Of a DNA stretch of 64,000 nucleotides, positions 48,990 to 62,199 are shown in pieces. The position numbers were made by a program, and so were the translations under genes. Below the pieces are notes generated by a model. It ran no database searches. It saw nothing but the letters and a program-made list of their open reading frames with translations, and was not told the origin of the DNA. Positions within the stretch are counted from its first letter, which is position 1; each line of letters opens with the position of its first letter. Source of the stretch: Thamnaconus septentrionalis (lineage: Eukaryota > Chordata > Actinopteri > Tetraodontiformes > Monacanthidae); the NCBI GenBank assembly GCA_009823395.1, contig CM020509.1, positions 9,976,001-10,040,000 on the forward strand, given 5' to 3'.

Positions 48990-51900
48990 TCTGTTGCCTC
49001 GCCATTTGAGACTCCACGTCTCAAATATTCGGAAGCAATTTCAAAAGCCAAAGGTGCTCCGGAAATTTTGTTGCCTTCGCTTTTTTTTTTTTTTCTTTTC
49101 TGAGATTTCTTTGGGGGAAAAGAGGGAAACTAAAAAAAAATGACGGCATAATGATTTTGGCAAGTGCTCCATTTCTGCCAGCGAGGGCCTGCGAGGTTTT
49201 GATCAGCGTAATTGTCATCCATCCATCTTCTGCGCACGGTGAGTTGATAACAGCCCATGAAAAATGACTCACGGCTGTAATGAGTGTCTCACCTCTGAGC
49301 GCTAGCCGCGTTAGCAGCCCTCCGTGGAACAGCAACTCCCCCCATTTATTCCACTTCACTGCGTCCCACCCACCCCGCCCTCGCCCCCACCCCACCACTT
49401 CACTACACCCTTTTTTTACCTTCACATTTTCACAAAACAAAATCCACTTCCTCCAACTGAAAAACCAGTTCCAACATTAGCTAAACGCGGCGGCCCCGGG
49501 GGCCGGGGCCACGGGCTATCATGTAGACGCAGCCGGAGCTCCTCTAGCAAGGGGAAGAGGTGTAGGATGGCAGCTCCAGCCTTGAGGGGAGACCTTAATT
49601 GAGTTACAGAATACTTTAATTACAACTGTTTCCCACATTCCTGCTCTTAGCGTCTTACACACAATATGAAACGCTGAGAGGAGGAGGAGGACGAGGTGGA
49701 GAAGGTGGAGGAGGAGGAGCAGGAGGGAAAAATAAAAAGCAGCCGGTGCCAGCCCCAGAGTGCAGCTGCAAGGCAATTATCATCAAGCACCCCTGCATCT
49801 GTGTACAAACAATCCCACAGCTGCTGGCATTGATACTGTAGGCGCAGGAGAGGAGCGCAGAGAGCCCAGGTTTGACCCCGAGGGCTCCGGTGTCGTCTCG
49901 GAGACCGTGACCTATTCACGCGGGAGGTGTCTGTGACACCTACGGACGCGCTGTTTACAATTTCAAATGAGGGCCTCAAACATGTTGCGTTTAGCACGAG
50001 TGCGCTCATTGTCGACGCGGGACATTGTAAAAAAAACAAAAAACCTTGTTTGTGTCATTATGCGGAAACGGGAATCATTAGGCGGTGGCAACGGCTGCAT
50101 CGCACTTCAAGTGCGGCGCAGATTCCCACTCGTCCTGAATATTCTATTCACTCGCATGCAATGCGACACCTCTTTCGGAGATGCGTTCCAAGACAAGGAC
50201 AAATTGTCTGCAAATAAGCAGAGAAGCTGCGACGCCCCGATCACATCCTATATCGTCCTATACGCTCACACATCCTGTTGTTTAGGCAGCTTACGCTGCT
50301 TCCTTCTCTGCTGTCATTGCACAGGCACATTTCAAACTTGAAAAGCAATAATAAAATGACGAATAATAACATGAATAATGATATAACTAGATTGTTTCCC
50401 TTCCGAATACATATGTTTGTGTACTGTCCTTGGCCTCATCACTGCTTCCACCTCCTGCGAGTTCAGGCTGCACCCTCATCATCGTGAAATCCTTTTCCCC
50501 CCCCAGATATTCAAGAGACAAACAAATGGAATCATCTGCACACTTTCCAAATCAATAGGGTCATGTCAGAGAAAAAGTGCAATTATTAACAGTTACGTAT
50601 TTTTCACCATTCAACCTCTGGAGATATTGATTTCGTATTATACCATTACATATATTGTGTACTCCTTTCAAAAACTACTGTTTCCCACAACATATGTACA
50701 AAGAAGCATCTCCCACCACACTCATACAGGCACAAATATACTAATTATGTTGACGCTCTGTAGGTTGGAGTTTGTATTCTGATTCTAAATCGGTTCAATT
50801 TTATAATCCCATTGTTTTATCCATATCAGCGGAGGAGGAAAGTGTCATAAAGATTCGGAGATCCAGCGCAGTGCCTTTATTTCTGTTCCTCCCGTTGCTT
50901 AAGCCGCTTATTTACACAAAACAACAGGAACATTTAGTAACATTTATGTTTTGGATCTGCAACGCCCGCAAAAATGTGCTAAGCCTGTCGACACATTTCC
51001 AAGGAATTCAGGCGGCGGACACTTTGGCGTCTCGGGAAACGCTGAGCTCCACCGTTTGGATTGAAGGCTAAACCGCCTGGGTTTAAGGTTGTTTGGCTGC
51101 ACTGTGAAGACTGAAGCGCCTGCAGGTCAGTCAGCGAGCTTTAAAGGATCTGCAATAATTACGGCACGTCACACTGTACACCCGCACACGCATGCAGGAA
51201 CACGTTTTCCGGGATCACTTTGTTTTGCTCCCCATATTAAAAGACATTAAATCACTGACACAGGAACACGGAGTGCCTGTATGTTCGCGTGTGTTGCAAT
51301 CGTGTTTTTATTTTTTACGGCCTGTGCGTGTGGAAGTGGGGCTGGATGTGAAGGAGGAAAAAAAAAAAAGTGAGAGGGGCCAGCGAGATGGAGGGGGGGC
51401 CTATTTGTGAAAGCAGCGTGACTGAGGGGGCCACTGTGGGATGGATGGGAGACGGAGGATGACTTTATGACACCGAGGGGACGGGATCAGGGACAGGAAC
51501 AGAGAGCCGGGTGGAGGTGGAGGTGGAGCGGGGGGGGGCTGGGCCCTAGCTGTCAGCTCTGAGGGGCTGCTGGAAGACTCAGCGGGAGCCCGGCTTGGCC
51601 CCCGGGATGCCTTGTCGCCACGGCGAGGCCTTGGAATGCGCCGCCGCACAATGGACTCCCGGGGCTCAGAGGGCACTCCGATTTGATAACCACATTAAAG
51701 TCCCAGCAACATCTGTTGGTGCGCGAGAGAAAGGCCCACTGGCAGGTTTTAACCCCCCGAAACTGGGATCATTAACCCTCAGCCCTGCGAGAGAAGGAGG
51801 ACAACAGCCCTCTATTTGTCAGCCGCCCCGCGCGGGGCTGCCGGGGCTGCCGGGGCTAATATTTTACCGAAAACAGCGTGAGAAGAGAAGCGGCCCCGGG

Positions 51901-53769
51901 CACCATGGAGAGTGCTGCTTTGGCACGTTGCACAAACATTTAGCTGGGAGGTACAATCGGATATATTTGCTGCAGAAATGTAGAAAAAATAAGGGATTGT
52001 ACGGCCACTAAAAAAAACACAATCACGCGTTGCTTGGTACCATTTTTCGGGGCTGCCTTAGTTTGTGCAGAGGCAAACCTCAGACAGGCACAGGAGTGTC
52101 GCTTTTGATTCATTAGCGCAGACAGCCGAGGTGACAGAGTGGTGGGCTTGATTAGCGGGATGCCGAGGACGGAGGAATAACAGGTGTCCCCGTCACAAAG
52201 ACGCGTCTCGGGCTCCAGGATGCTAGCGGTGCTTCTCGGGGGTCAGGACCCCGAGCCTCATCCACCTCCGCAGGTTTCAAAGCGAAGGCCACCTCTCTGT
52301 GACGAATAATTAGGGAAACAAGAGCCAACCCCCCCCCCCCGGGAGGCGGCGGGGGGAGTGGGTGGGAGGCTGCGGTGGAGGACCTGATGCGACCGGGGCC
52401 AGATGCAGCGAGGAGATGAGAGGAGAGGCCAAGGGGTTTTTCTGTTTTTTTCTTGTTTTGTTTTGTTTTTTTTGTTTTTTTCGGGGGGGTTTGGTGCCCT
52501 GCGCCTCATAGAAAACATCATCCTAAATGTATTCCCTGGAGATGAGGGTCTGCAGGAGGTGCCCCCAATGTGCAGGGGTCCTCAAGTGCCTCCGCACAAG
52601 TAATCCCATTCACTGCAGCTCATTACATGGGCAATTAAGTGGCCGGGGGTGGAGGGGCGCGGCGGGGGGCTGGGAGGTAGGGGGCGCCGATGACGCTGAA
52701 GAAGCGTGCACGTGCGAGCGTACGCGGGGACGTTGGCGATGGGGAGCCGAGGCCCGGCGGAGGGCTTCCCGGTGCCCACCCGCCCCTCCCAGCCAGACAG
52801 CCTCTTCACCTGGGCCGGGTCTCTGCGGACACCTGCCTCTCCTAATGAAGATCCATGGCCTCATTTCCATTTCTGGAGTCATATCAGACACTGCCAAGCA
52901 CAAAACAGGCCTGTTTCCACCGCGGCCTGGAGAGCCGGATAGAATGACACGGCTAAGTGCTCCGGCAGAGGAGGGCAGCTGCAGAGCCTGGAAATTGGGA
53001 TTTCGGTGGGGGTCTCTGAAGTGTAGGGGTTGGTGGAGGTGGCGGTGGGGGCGCACTGATGGAGAGGACCTGATGTTTGGATTGGTCACAATGGCAGCCG
53101 CGCACTACCTCAGCGGCTCCTCGCCGCTAATGAGGCCGTCTGCGGAGGTGGAGGAGGAGGAGGAGGAGGTGGGAGAGGGGAGAGCGGTGGTAGAGGTGCA
53201 GCATCGCACACCTACCTCACGCACGCACACACATGCACACGCACGCCACGATATCTCTTGAAACACGCTCGCACAAAGGTTCGCAACCGAGCGCAGGTGT
53301 CGAGATGGAAGCGGCACGAGGTGACTGACTGGAAATACTGACGACAGTCGGAACACTCGATCACAGCGTCTACCAGTGGCTCAATCCATCCTGCTTTGAA
53401 TTGGCACTTGGGGGGAAATGAATGAATCAATCAATCGATCAGCTTTTACTTGCAAAGGAGTAAATCACATCCAAAGACGTCTCGAAGAAGCGCATTACGC
53501 AGTCAAGAGAAAGCCAGCTGTTCCCTCCTGAGCATCAATAAATGTGAAAGTTTTAGGATCAAATGTTAAAGATGCGAGCATATTCCAAGTCACAAAATGA
53601 CTTCTCTTTGGGGGTGAACGACACGGCTCAACCTGATAACAGAACAAAAATAAAACATTACTTCAACTTGATCTGTTTCTATACATTCTGTGAAAATTTG
53701 AGGTTATTTCAAAAAGAATTGCCAAAATTTCTGGCCTGCGAAATTATGTCAAATTTTTTTGGTAAAACA
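48989..53769. other. GC-rich intergenic sequence, no gene recognised
   Basis: Alternates G-rich low complexity (51.3-51.6, 52.3-52.7, 53.0-53.2 kb) with unique segments (50.05-50.16, 51.60-51.95, 52.80-52.97 kb). Open frames here have skewed composition and no recognisable domain. Confidence 0.5.
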
Positions 53770-53779
53770 TCAATAAATT

Positions 53780-53990
53780 CCAAGTAAATAGCATATTTAG
53801 CCCTATGTTTGCAGCCTTCTGAAAAGAGCAGACTTCCTGCTTTGGCTTCTTGCTAAAGCCAATGTTTTGTTGAACCTTCCACATGTACAGGAGACAAAAA
53901 GGTGATGAATTGTCTCAGAAAGTCTATCAGCACAAATAGTGAAGGACGCATTGTTGTCAGAAAACACAAAATGGGACCTTTACCAAATAG
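53780..53990. repeat. Probable copy of a degraded dispersed repeat
   Basis: Starts GCATATTTAGCCCTATGTTTGC, nearly the same as 7595-7620. Continues with CTTGCTAAAG...TTTTGTTGAACCTTCCACATGT, similar to 37955-37990. Boundaries are uncertain. Confidence 0.45.
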
Positions 53991-55229
53991 GATTTTGCTA
54001 TCACTGCTGCCTCACTTCACTCCCAAATTACATGTCTGAGTCTTTGGTGGCTCTCGACACAACTGCAAAACGATCCTAACGCGGCTCCTTCATGTAGACG
54101 AGCGTCGCTCCAAAGTGCGGGAAGAAACTAACAACCACGCCAAACAACTGGAGCCTCCTCACAACCCCGACCTTGTTAGTCCGTGTGCAGTCAGCGTGTG
54201 TGTGTCTTTCAATACAGTGGCCGGTCTGCGCTTGTTAACATGTTCTAGCTCACTGACTCCTCTCAGCGGGATTGGGAGGGGGGTGGGGGAGGGAGGGGAG
54301 GCCTCTGAGCCGGACCAGGTGAGGAGGAGGAGGAAGCGCTGGAAAAACAAACAAGGCGACGCCTCGGCCATATCACAGCTGCCTCTGGCCTGGACAGGAG
54401 GCCTGTCCGGAAACTTTAGGCCCGTCTTGTTCATAAGCTCTTCAGGCTGACGGACTGATGCTGCGGCTGTTTGTAAAAATCAAGCAGACGCACACGGCAG
54501 GTCGGTTCCCACACAGTTTCGGACGAGGGGGAACTTCAATCACTTCAATCAGCGAAAGAGGAAAGTCGCATCAGCCGACCTACATTAAAAGCAGGTCCCT
54601 GGTGGAAAACAGAGCATGAGGTGTTAAGGATGACCTGTTTGGTGTGTGTGTGTGTGTGTGTCGGGGGGGGAGGGATAGAGGCGGGGTCATCTCGCGGGTG
54701 CGCGGTGTCATTTTGCGGGCCCCTCTGCACTCACCTGGAACAGAGCACTTCCCCTCCCCGAGTCTTATCACTTCCCAGAGGAAATACCTGCCACAGGTAA
54801 ACACGACCCCTCGACCCCCCGGCCATCCGCTCTCAGCCGTCCCCCGTCCCCCGAGCCCGGCCCGGGCCCGGAGAAAATCCAAGGGATTAGCCCGAGACAG
54901 TGCGCATTAACACAGGCCTCCCCTAGGGACCTCCTCCACCACCACCGCACTGCCAATCGACCGCCTACCGCCGTCCGGACGCCGGGTCTTCCAGCGAGCC
55001 CTCGGCCGGACTCGTCCCTGTTGTTCTTTCTGCACCACTGAGAACATCAACCGCTCCCCCCTCCCCCCTCCCTCCTCCGCTAAGTCATCCCTCTGTCTCA
55101 AATTTAATCTTATCTACATATCACCAGGTGAAACCAAATATCCCCCCCTTATCAACCTTGGTGTCTTCGCCTCTGTTTTGCATTGTCACCAGAGTGATTT
55201 ATCTCAACCGGGGGGTGTCGGGTGGGGGG

Positions 55230-55480
55230 CAAGAATTGAATATTAACGGCCCTGCGTCACAATAATCACATGGCATTTTGCGGCGGAAGTGGGCTTCATT
55301 AGCCGCCGCAGCGGGCGTGATGGATTTTTACAAAGTGATCGCATTAAAGAACGACTTTTTTTTTTTAATGACTTTGGAGCGCAATTAATTCTCCCGCAGT
55401 ATCTAGAACGCGGGTTTTCTCATAAATGCGGGGGGTGATTTATTTTTAATTAAGGAGCCAAGTAAGAGTTTTCCTGTGAA
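55230..55480. promoter_or_regulatory. Candidate conserved noncoding element
   Basis: Unique sequence with GAATATTAACGG, CACAATAATCACATGG, TTCATTAGCCGCCGC, GATCGCATTAAAGAACG, GCGCAATTAATTC and TTTTAATTAAGG. Dense homeobox-type sites without repeat structure. Confidence 0.4.
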
Positions 55481-55767
55481 ATATGACACAGGCGGTGATG
55501 GGAGCCGGAGCCGGTGCCACACCCTTTTCCCATTTAGCAGATGACGTATATGGACAAACTTTTGCGAGGTCGCGAATCGAATATGCAAGCTGCCGCACAT
55601 CGCTGGTCGTACCGGTCAATCTGACTGCGGATTCGTAAAAATTGACAAACTCTGACAAAGAGAAAAGCTTTCGTTATCGTGGATAAACTGGAACGAAAGG
55701 AGGAAATCCTGCTGTTTTGTGTTTGAACTCACTCATTGCCAGTCCTGCTGTGGTAACAGTGGGAAGC

Positions 55768-56052
55768 ATGAACTGGGACAAGCTGCCCACCAATACAAAG
55801 AGTGTGTCCATCTTTTGGGTGTTTAAAAGTGTAACTCAAAAACGGGATTCGGGACAAACCAACTTGTGGACATTCTTGACAAAGCCAATTGTTGTGCTTT
55901 TATTTTTTGATGTGTGTATGGTTGTATTTTTAACTATTTTAAACTGTGTGTTGATCTTTGTTCATTGTTGTATGTGGGGACAATGGAAGAAATGTAGCAT
56001 CCTTGCTAAATTTGCCGTATTTACACTACATCTTGTATGTACTGTTCATTAG
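55768..56052 (+). CDS. Small ORF with hydrophobic segment, coding status doubtful
   Basis: 94 codons from the first ATG (MNWDKLPTNTKSV...). A strongly hydrophobic stretch, PIVVLLFFDVCMVVFLTILN, could span a membrane, followed by a Cys-rich end. An AATAAA occurs about 20 bases after the stop (56072-56077). No homology is recognised and the hydrophobicity follows from T-rich sequence, so chance is the simplest explanation. Confidence 0.12.
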   Translation: MNWDKLPTNTKSVSIFWVFKSVTQKRDSGQTNLWTFLTKPIVVLLFFDVCMVVFLTILNCVLIFVHCCMWGQWKKCSILAKFAVFTLHLVCTVH

Positions 56053-56390
56053 TATGCACTGTCCCGTCAAAATAAAAGTAATATGAGGAGGGGAGGCAGG
56101 TCGTCCCTGAACGGTGACCCTGCTTGAAGGAGCGGGAATGTCTGGCTTCGGGACGGAGGCCACAGGCCGCTGCCATCCCTCCCTGTCTCCCCCCCTCCTC
56201 TCCACCTCTCTCTGTCTGTAGGGTCAGGGTTACTCTCTCACCCTTGGGCCACCCCTCCCACCTCAGCAGCCCCCTCCCCCACCACCACGCTGTCACCTGA
56301 GCTACGCAGGTAAATGCTTGACTTTATTTGATGGATGCGGTTTCCCACGGCGACAGTGATGTACGGGGGGGCCAGAGGAGCTCCGCCCCC

Positions 56391-56392
56391 TC

Positions 56393-56424
<32 letters not shown>
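56391..56424. repeat. (CT)n microsatellite
   Basis: Pyrimidine dinucleotide tract of about 33 bases with one TTT interruption. Confidence 0.95.
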
Positions 56425-56425
<1 letters not shown>

Positions 56426-57070
56426 CCTCGCACTCACCCCCTCACCCTACCTCCTTCCCCCTCCTGCTGGAGTCTGGAGCTGGAGTGGCGATCGCCGGCG
56501 CTGATAATCTCCTCCCCCCCCTCTCGGCGGGGACGGAGGAAACCGGAGAGGACAAGACATCCTGTGTGACGCACCTGAGTGCGCGCACGCCTCATCAGAC
56601 TGAAACAAAGGGGTCTCCAGTCGGAGGGTCCGGCCTCTGTTCGCAGAGCGCCGCACTCCAACGTGACATGTGTAGGGCTTGAATGTCACACGGTGGTGTA
56701 ATGAGCTGGCCTGGTGCGAGCGCCAAAGACATATTAACATCCATCCATCCACATTCTATCACTGAACACACTGACATATGAGGTGTGTGAGTGCAGTAAA
56801 TCAGCAGGCATCACGTAATTCCATTGGAACTTCATTGCAACTTTGTATCAAAGGTCATATTGCAAATTAAGGCCAAACTACTTTTTACTCCCCAGAAGTG
56901 TCAAAAGTCCATTCATGACTTCTTTTTGTTGCTCCAGTCTCCAACAGGTGTGTGCTAAAACCATCTGGAGTTATGAGTATAAGCCCTTTGTGATGTCACA
57001 AAGAGGATCCACACCTCTGCCAAGTGAGTGACAGCACCCACAGCCAGGTGTTGGCTCCGCCTACTGACAC

Positions 57071-57574
57071 CAAGTGTTGTTGGGATTACTCCATAAAAGT
57101 AATGCTTGACTGATGACTGATTACTCTTTAATAAAGTAATCTAATTACTTCTTTAACTACTTTGTTTCATAAGTCATCAATTACTAATCACTTTAGTTAA
57201 AAAATGATAAAGTAACAGTTGCTCAGTGCTTTAGAATAAATTTATTAAAATGCATTTTCCATTCCAAATATTGCCTCTGTCCTCTTAACATGAATGAATC
57301 TTTGTTCTCTGAACACAAACTGCACCCTGAGCTCGGGAATAAGCGGGTATGGAAGATGAATGAATGAATGAAACTCATGTGCAGCACTGGTGCCTTTTGC
57401 ACAGCCCATACTGTTGAAATAATTAGAAGATTTTAGAAAAGTAACGAAATCATTACTTAATAAAGTAATTATGATATAATTACCAGTTTTGCCACAGTAA
57501 TCGCATTGAATTACTCCAAAAGTAGTTTAACTACAGGAGTGGATTACTTAGTAATAGATTACTCACAAACACTG
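57071..57574. mobile_element. Non-autonomous hAT-like element (GTAATC/GATTAC type)
   Basis: Left end AAGTGTTGTTGGGATTACTC; right end in reverse complement CAGTGTTTGTGAGTAATC. The interior is full of GTAAT/ATTAC strings. This matches the fish family whose termini read CAGTGTTGGGAGTAAC. No clear target duplication. It carries a LINE fragment at 57322-57370. Confidence 0.6.
57322..57370 (+). mobile_element. Short L2/Maui-type LINE 3' tail fragment
   Basis: GGAATAAGCGGGTATGGAAG followed by GATGAATGAATGAATG, the same 3' tail as the 31 kb copy but on the opposite strand. Only about 49 bases remain. Confidence 0.65.
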
Positions 57575-59269
57575 CTTACACTGCCCCCCTCATTACCGCC
57601 TTGTTTCTGTCACTTCCCCGATGCAGAAGGCTCAACAGAGCATCGGGCTGAAATGAATGTTTCTGCTGGATGTTGCAAACACAGCGCATAACATGCAATC
57701 TCAATGGTATACTTATGAAAGGGCTTCAATATGTGTACATACATTTAAAAATCCCAAATTTCTTTTTCTTATCGGCGACAGCTCCTCCCCGTCATTAGCG
57801 AATGGCACCCGAGTGGAGATAAGCAGCACAATGGGCCGAGCGAAGGCCTGGATCACAGTCGTCTCTTATCTCTCACCTCATCTGCAGCCTGTGGTGTCTC
57901 TGTCAGAGGATGTTGTTAAACCAAGTCAAACACTCAAACATCCTGTGGCATCACCCTGCCTAAATAGCCCACAGCCCCCCCTCTAACATCATGCGTTCCC
58001 CTCCCCTTTATGGCAGTTCACACTTAGCTGGGGTCTACGCCACTGCCGACAGTTCACGGAACCCAGAGATACTTGGATGTATTCCAGAAGATGTGAAATC
58101 ACAGATCTATTCAATCTTCTTGCTGTAACTATCATCTTAAATTATATGTAAATTATTTTCATTTGGATGATAATTTTTGCACCATGCTTGGAAATCATGT
58201 GTGATTTCCACAAGCTAATCGGCAGAGTTGTGAATAACTTGTGACGATTAAAATTATGAAATAAATACACCAAAATTAAAAATTCATCTGATCGGCCACA
58301 GCAATCAAAATGAGCATCTAACACCACTTCAAATTCAGTCTGTCGTCAGGCCTGCGGACAACCAAGCGGATCAACTTTTTGACAAACTTTCATCAGCAGC
58401 GGCCCTCATTCAACCGCACACACACATACACACACACATACACACACACACACACTCGGACACACCTCCCCGGTGAAGAGAGGCTGCCCCGGTGCACGCA
58501 GGTTAATATCAGGAGCACTTGACAACAATGGCGTGTTATGAGGTGCTGTGGCGGTAATAAGGTCTTTGTTGGGACTTTAAAGCGCAGCCACATCACATCA
58601 TTACTCATCCTGGGAGACCGGGTTGCCAGTCGGCATGGCAACCGGGACTTGGCTGAAGCCGGGGGCAAGACCAGAATCTCAATGCCCTGGAGGGAGAACA
58701 CACACACACACCCGCACGCACGCACGCACGCACGCACACACACAAAGAATGTCCTGGTGCAAGGAAAAAGTTTACACAAGTGGACACAATGATCCCTCCA
58801 AAACCACAGCGTAAAAACTATCTAAATGTGGACGTTGCAGATAAAAATATTTACTGTACAATCTCCAACACTTCCTCCCCATGAACAGAAACTTCTGAGA
58901 GCGTCAGGCAAATTGAAGAACTAGCAGGAAACAACTCCCGTGAAGTTTCTCTTCCTTTTCTCTTCTTTCGCCACCGCCAGGCGGAGGGTTCGAGCACCGC
59001 CACCCCCCGCCACTGCCCCCCGACCCCCCCAAAGGAGGAGCGGACGTCGCAGCGGCCAGTGGAGGTATGCGGACGGCGGTGGCGTGAGGGCGTCCCAGTG
59101 CTCGCAGGTCCGCCGGGTGCGTTGGGTCAGCGAGGAGCGGTCAGCAGCTGCCGCCTGGCCTAGGTCCCACAGTTCCCAGGCTGGGGGTGGGGTGGGGGGT
59201 GTGGTGGTGGCGGTGGGGGGGGGATTGACAGGCCAGTAATAAAATCAGGCGCCCTGGTTGGTGCTGTGT

Positions 59270-59440
59270 GCGGCCCATTGTTCCCTCCCGGCAAGGCCCG
59301 CGGCTGCTGTTTACTTTCTCCCATATGCATTATTCAACGGCACAGGAGCTCCCGGAGAAAGGGGGCCCCATTCAGGGATCCTCTTGCCCTTGTTTTGTTT
59401 TGCTAATTTTCAATTAAAATAAACCATCTCTTGCCAGTGC
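59270..59440. promoter_or_regulatory. Candidate conserved noncoding element with SOX and POU sites
   Basis: CCATTGTTC (59275-59283) is a full SOX consensus. CATATGCATTATTC (from 59322) is POU-like, and CTAATTTTCAATTAAAATAA follows. About 170 bases of unique sequence. Enhancer role inferred. Confidence 0.4.
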
Positions 59441-62199
59441 CATGGCTGAGTGGGGAAGGAGAGAGGGGACAGTGTCCCTGCCACATAGGCCCCCGTCTGA
59501 GGAGATTAGACGGCGAGCAATGAGCGAGTGAGCGAGCGAGCGGAGCGTTGTGTAATGTGCAGATGAGAAGAAGTGGGATGTATCATTTATACTGTCAGCG
59601 ATATGCTTTCTATAGTGGGATTTACGCAGAGACAATGAGTGGCGGCTGCTGGTTCAGTATTTTCACATCAACCCACATTTATATTACACTTGAAGCACAG
59701 ACTGTGTTTTTATCATTATTATTGTTTATTTAATTATTTAAAAGAGAATTTAATTTTTTTTAAAGATTTTTAGACAGAAAATAAAAAACACACATTTCTT
59801 TCATCTCCTCACCAGTGGCAAAATTACAAATGTCACCCGGCAGCAGCAGCAGTAGGATTCCCCCATATGGCAGAAGAAAGTGTCAACTAATCTTAAAGAC
59901 AAAAGACTTTTCAATAATGACTCCCAGAGGTCATTAAACCAGGCCCGCCTGGGCTAATCAATAAGTCCAGTGATGGCTTTCCCTTTCTAGCAGGCCCCCT
60001 CTTTTTTTCTTCACACAGAGGGGGGTTCGGGGTTGGGGTGGAGGGGGTCGGGGCTCCGGCCCTGGCGGAGAGCAGAGAGGCAGATGCGGGGTTGGCGGGG
60101 AAGACGTGTGGTCCCGGTTAAAGATTCACCACCACACATCTGTCACTCTGACTGGCCGGCCGGCCGGCCGGATGGACGGAGACACAGACAGACAGACAGA
60201 CAGCCTGGCTGGCTGGCTGGCTCCCTGACGCCAGGCCTACCTGTGGCTGCGGTCTGGACCTGTTGGTGAAGCTCTGCCATCTGCTCCTCCATCCCTCATC
60301 CCATATTGACTTTCTCAGCTGCCGTTCTCACCCCACCACCCTGGCAACCCTCCTCCACGCATTCTCACATCCTCTCCTGGTCTTATACCTCCGTGCGCAA
60401 ATGCTACGCGTGCACCGACCCGACACTCCTCGCTGGAACTCAGCCCAAAAGCATGAGCTCGCTCTCCGCTGCCTGGGATAATTGCGGCATTTAGCGGCAA
60501 CCTGTTGGAGCCCGTTTTTTTAGAGCGAAGCGATTTCCCCTCAGTCGACGCCGCCGCACACGCAAGTTACCATCTTGACCGTCGGGGGATTGGGGAGGGG
60601 GCGCCGACGAGAGGCGTTCTGAAGCGGCGGAGGGCCTCTTGGCCGGGCCGACCGCGCTCTGTTTGTTCCCCTGCTGGCTGCAGGTGAGCTCTCAATGCAA
60701 GCCTCCCAGCACCTGCCCTCTTTGTTCCCTCTTTGATGGCTTTATGGCACGGAGGGGATCCGTCTGTCTGGCTCTCGTAAAGGCAGCGGTGCGAGGACTA
60801 GTAAAAAAAAAAAAAGCAAAGCCACACTGCTGCCAGGGTATTGTGCAGGGGCCCCCGTGGCTCCCAGAGTGACCCAACTGGGGGCAGGCAGGGAGAACGC
60901 CAAGTTTAGCACCCAGCACCAGTGACGCACACTGGGCCCAGAGGAAAACACAGGGAGGCCAACAGCCATTAAAGTGCTGCACGGGTTTGCATGACCGCAC
61001 ATAGGCACATTGCATCGGGATCCGGGACCTCGGAGCTCCGTAATGATGTGTCGGAGTCACTCGGCAACAACCGGAATCAGATCAGAAACAGAACAGGGGA
61101 AAATAAAAAGTCCACTGAAGCACGACCGCTATGGATAGTTCCTTGGAAAATAAATTGGAATTTTAAGAAATATGAACTCGAAGGTGGTGACAAATTAAAG
61201 CGATGACACTTGGAGAAGCTGTGAATATGAAGCCTTCAATAATTACAATGTATTGGGAAGAACTCAAGATGGATTCAGATGCTGGACCATTGTGACAGAC
61301 GACGGATTCAGTATCTTCAAAAGACAAAAAAAATGTACCACTCGATGAGAATTTTTGTATGATGTTTATTTTGGCCATTCTTATTTTTTTCTGTGTCCTG
61401 GAAAAATGTGAATCATGTTTTAAAATTCTACATTTAAAATGCTAAAAAAATTCTTATTTTATTTTATTTGTTTGTTTTTGCTCTTAGCATAAACAAACAA
61501 AGTGAGGAACCAGTTGCACAAAAAGGTTGTGATGCCTGCCTGCCTTAAACTGGTTGAATAACCAGCTTACCAATGTAGACACAGCATATTCGAGTAAAAC
61601 CCACTCAGCCATAAAGATTCAACTTTAATTGCATAAAGTCTTAAAGTATAAACACAAAGTCTATCAGCATCGTCTGACAACATGTGGCCAAATGTCATTC
61701 TTGAGCCTTGAAGCCAGAGGAGGGTTTATGTTCATCTGCAGTTTGAGCGACAAACACAACAGCTCAACGACCACAAGGAGGGGGGGTCGGGGGGGATTGG
61801 GGATGAGGGGTGTCATGATGAAAAAAAAAAAGAGCCCTACACTAATGTGTAATTTATATGATTTTCCCAGATATGAAATCTTACAGATATGCAGAAGCAA
61901 ATTAAGTGGCTGAAAGGAAGGCGGCGAGCAGCTTGGTATTCGAGATCGGCTCTTTGACTGGGAGCATCTTAGAAACCAATTACCAGACAAGAAATAGATC
62001 ATTATTTTTTCTTAGAGTATCGGGTTGTGGGGGTTGGGTGGGGGGTGCGAGGGTGTGTGTGCGTGTGGTGGTGGCGAAGAGGGGGGGGTGCAAAGGTGGT
62101 CGCTAAAAGGAAAGGGGTGCGGGGGAGGGGAGAGTGGGGGGTTTCTCTCGGTGGAGGAGGAGGAGGAGGAAGAAGGGCACAATAAAGACATAATCATCC

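Larger units (their letters stand above)
53991..57070. other. Intergenic sequence with CNE-like block and low complexity
   Basis: C-rich at 54.8-55.1 kb, a unique CNE-like block at 55.10-55.48 kb, a small ORF at 55.77-56.05 kb and a CT repeat at 56391-56424. No confident gene. Confidence 0.5.

Noticed and set aside
52527..53261. 244-codon plus-strand open frame
   Set aside because: Long because the DNA is GC-rich and stop-poor. Composition is Gly/Arg/Ala-biased, and it has no domain or splice logic.
56990..57005. TTTGTGATGTCACAAAG as a perfect palindrome
   Set aside because: The centre does not pair (ATGT), so it is an imperfect inverted repeat only.
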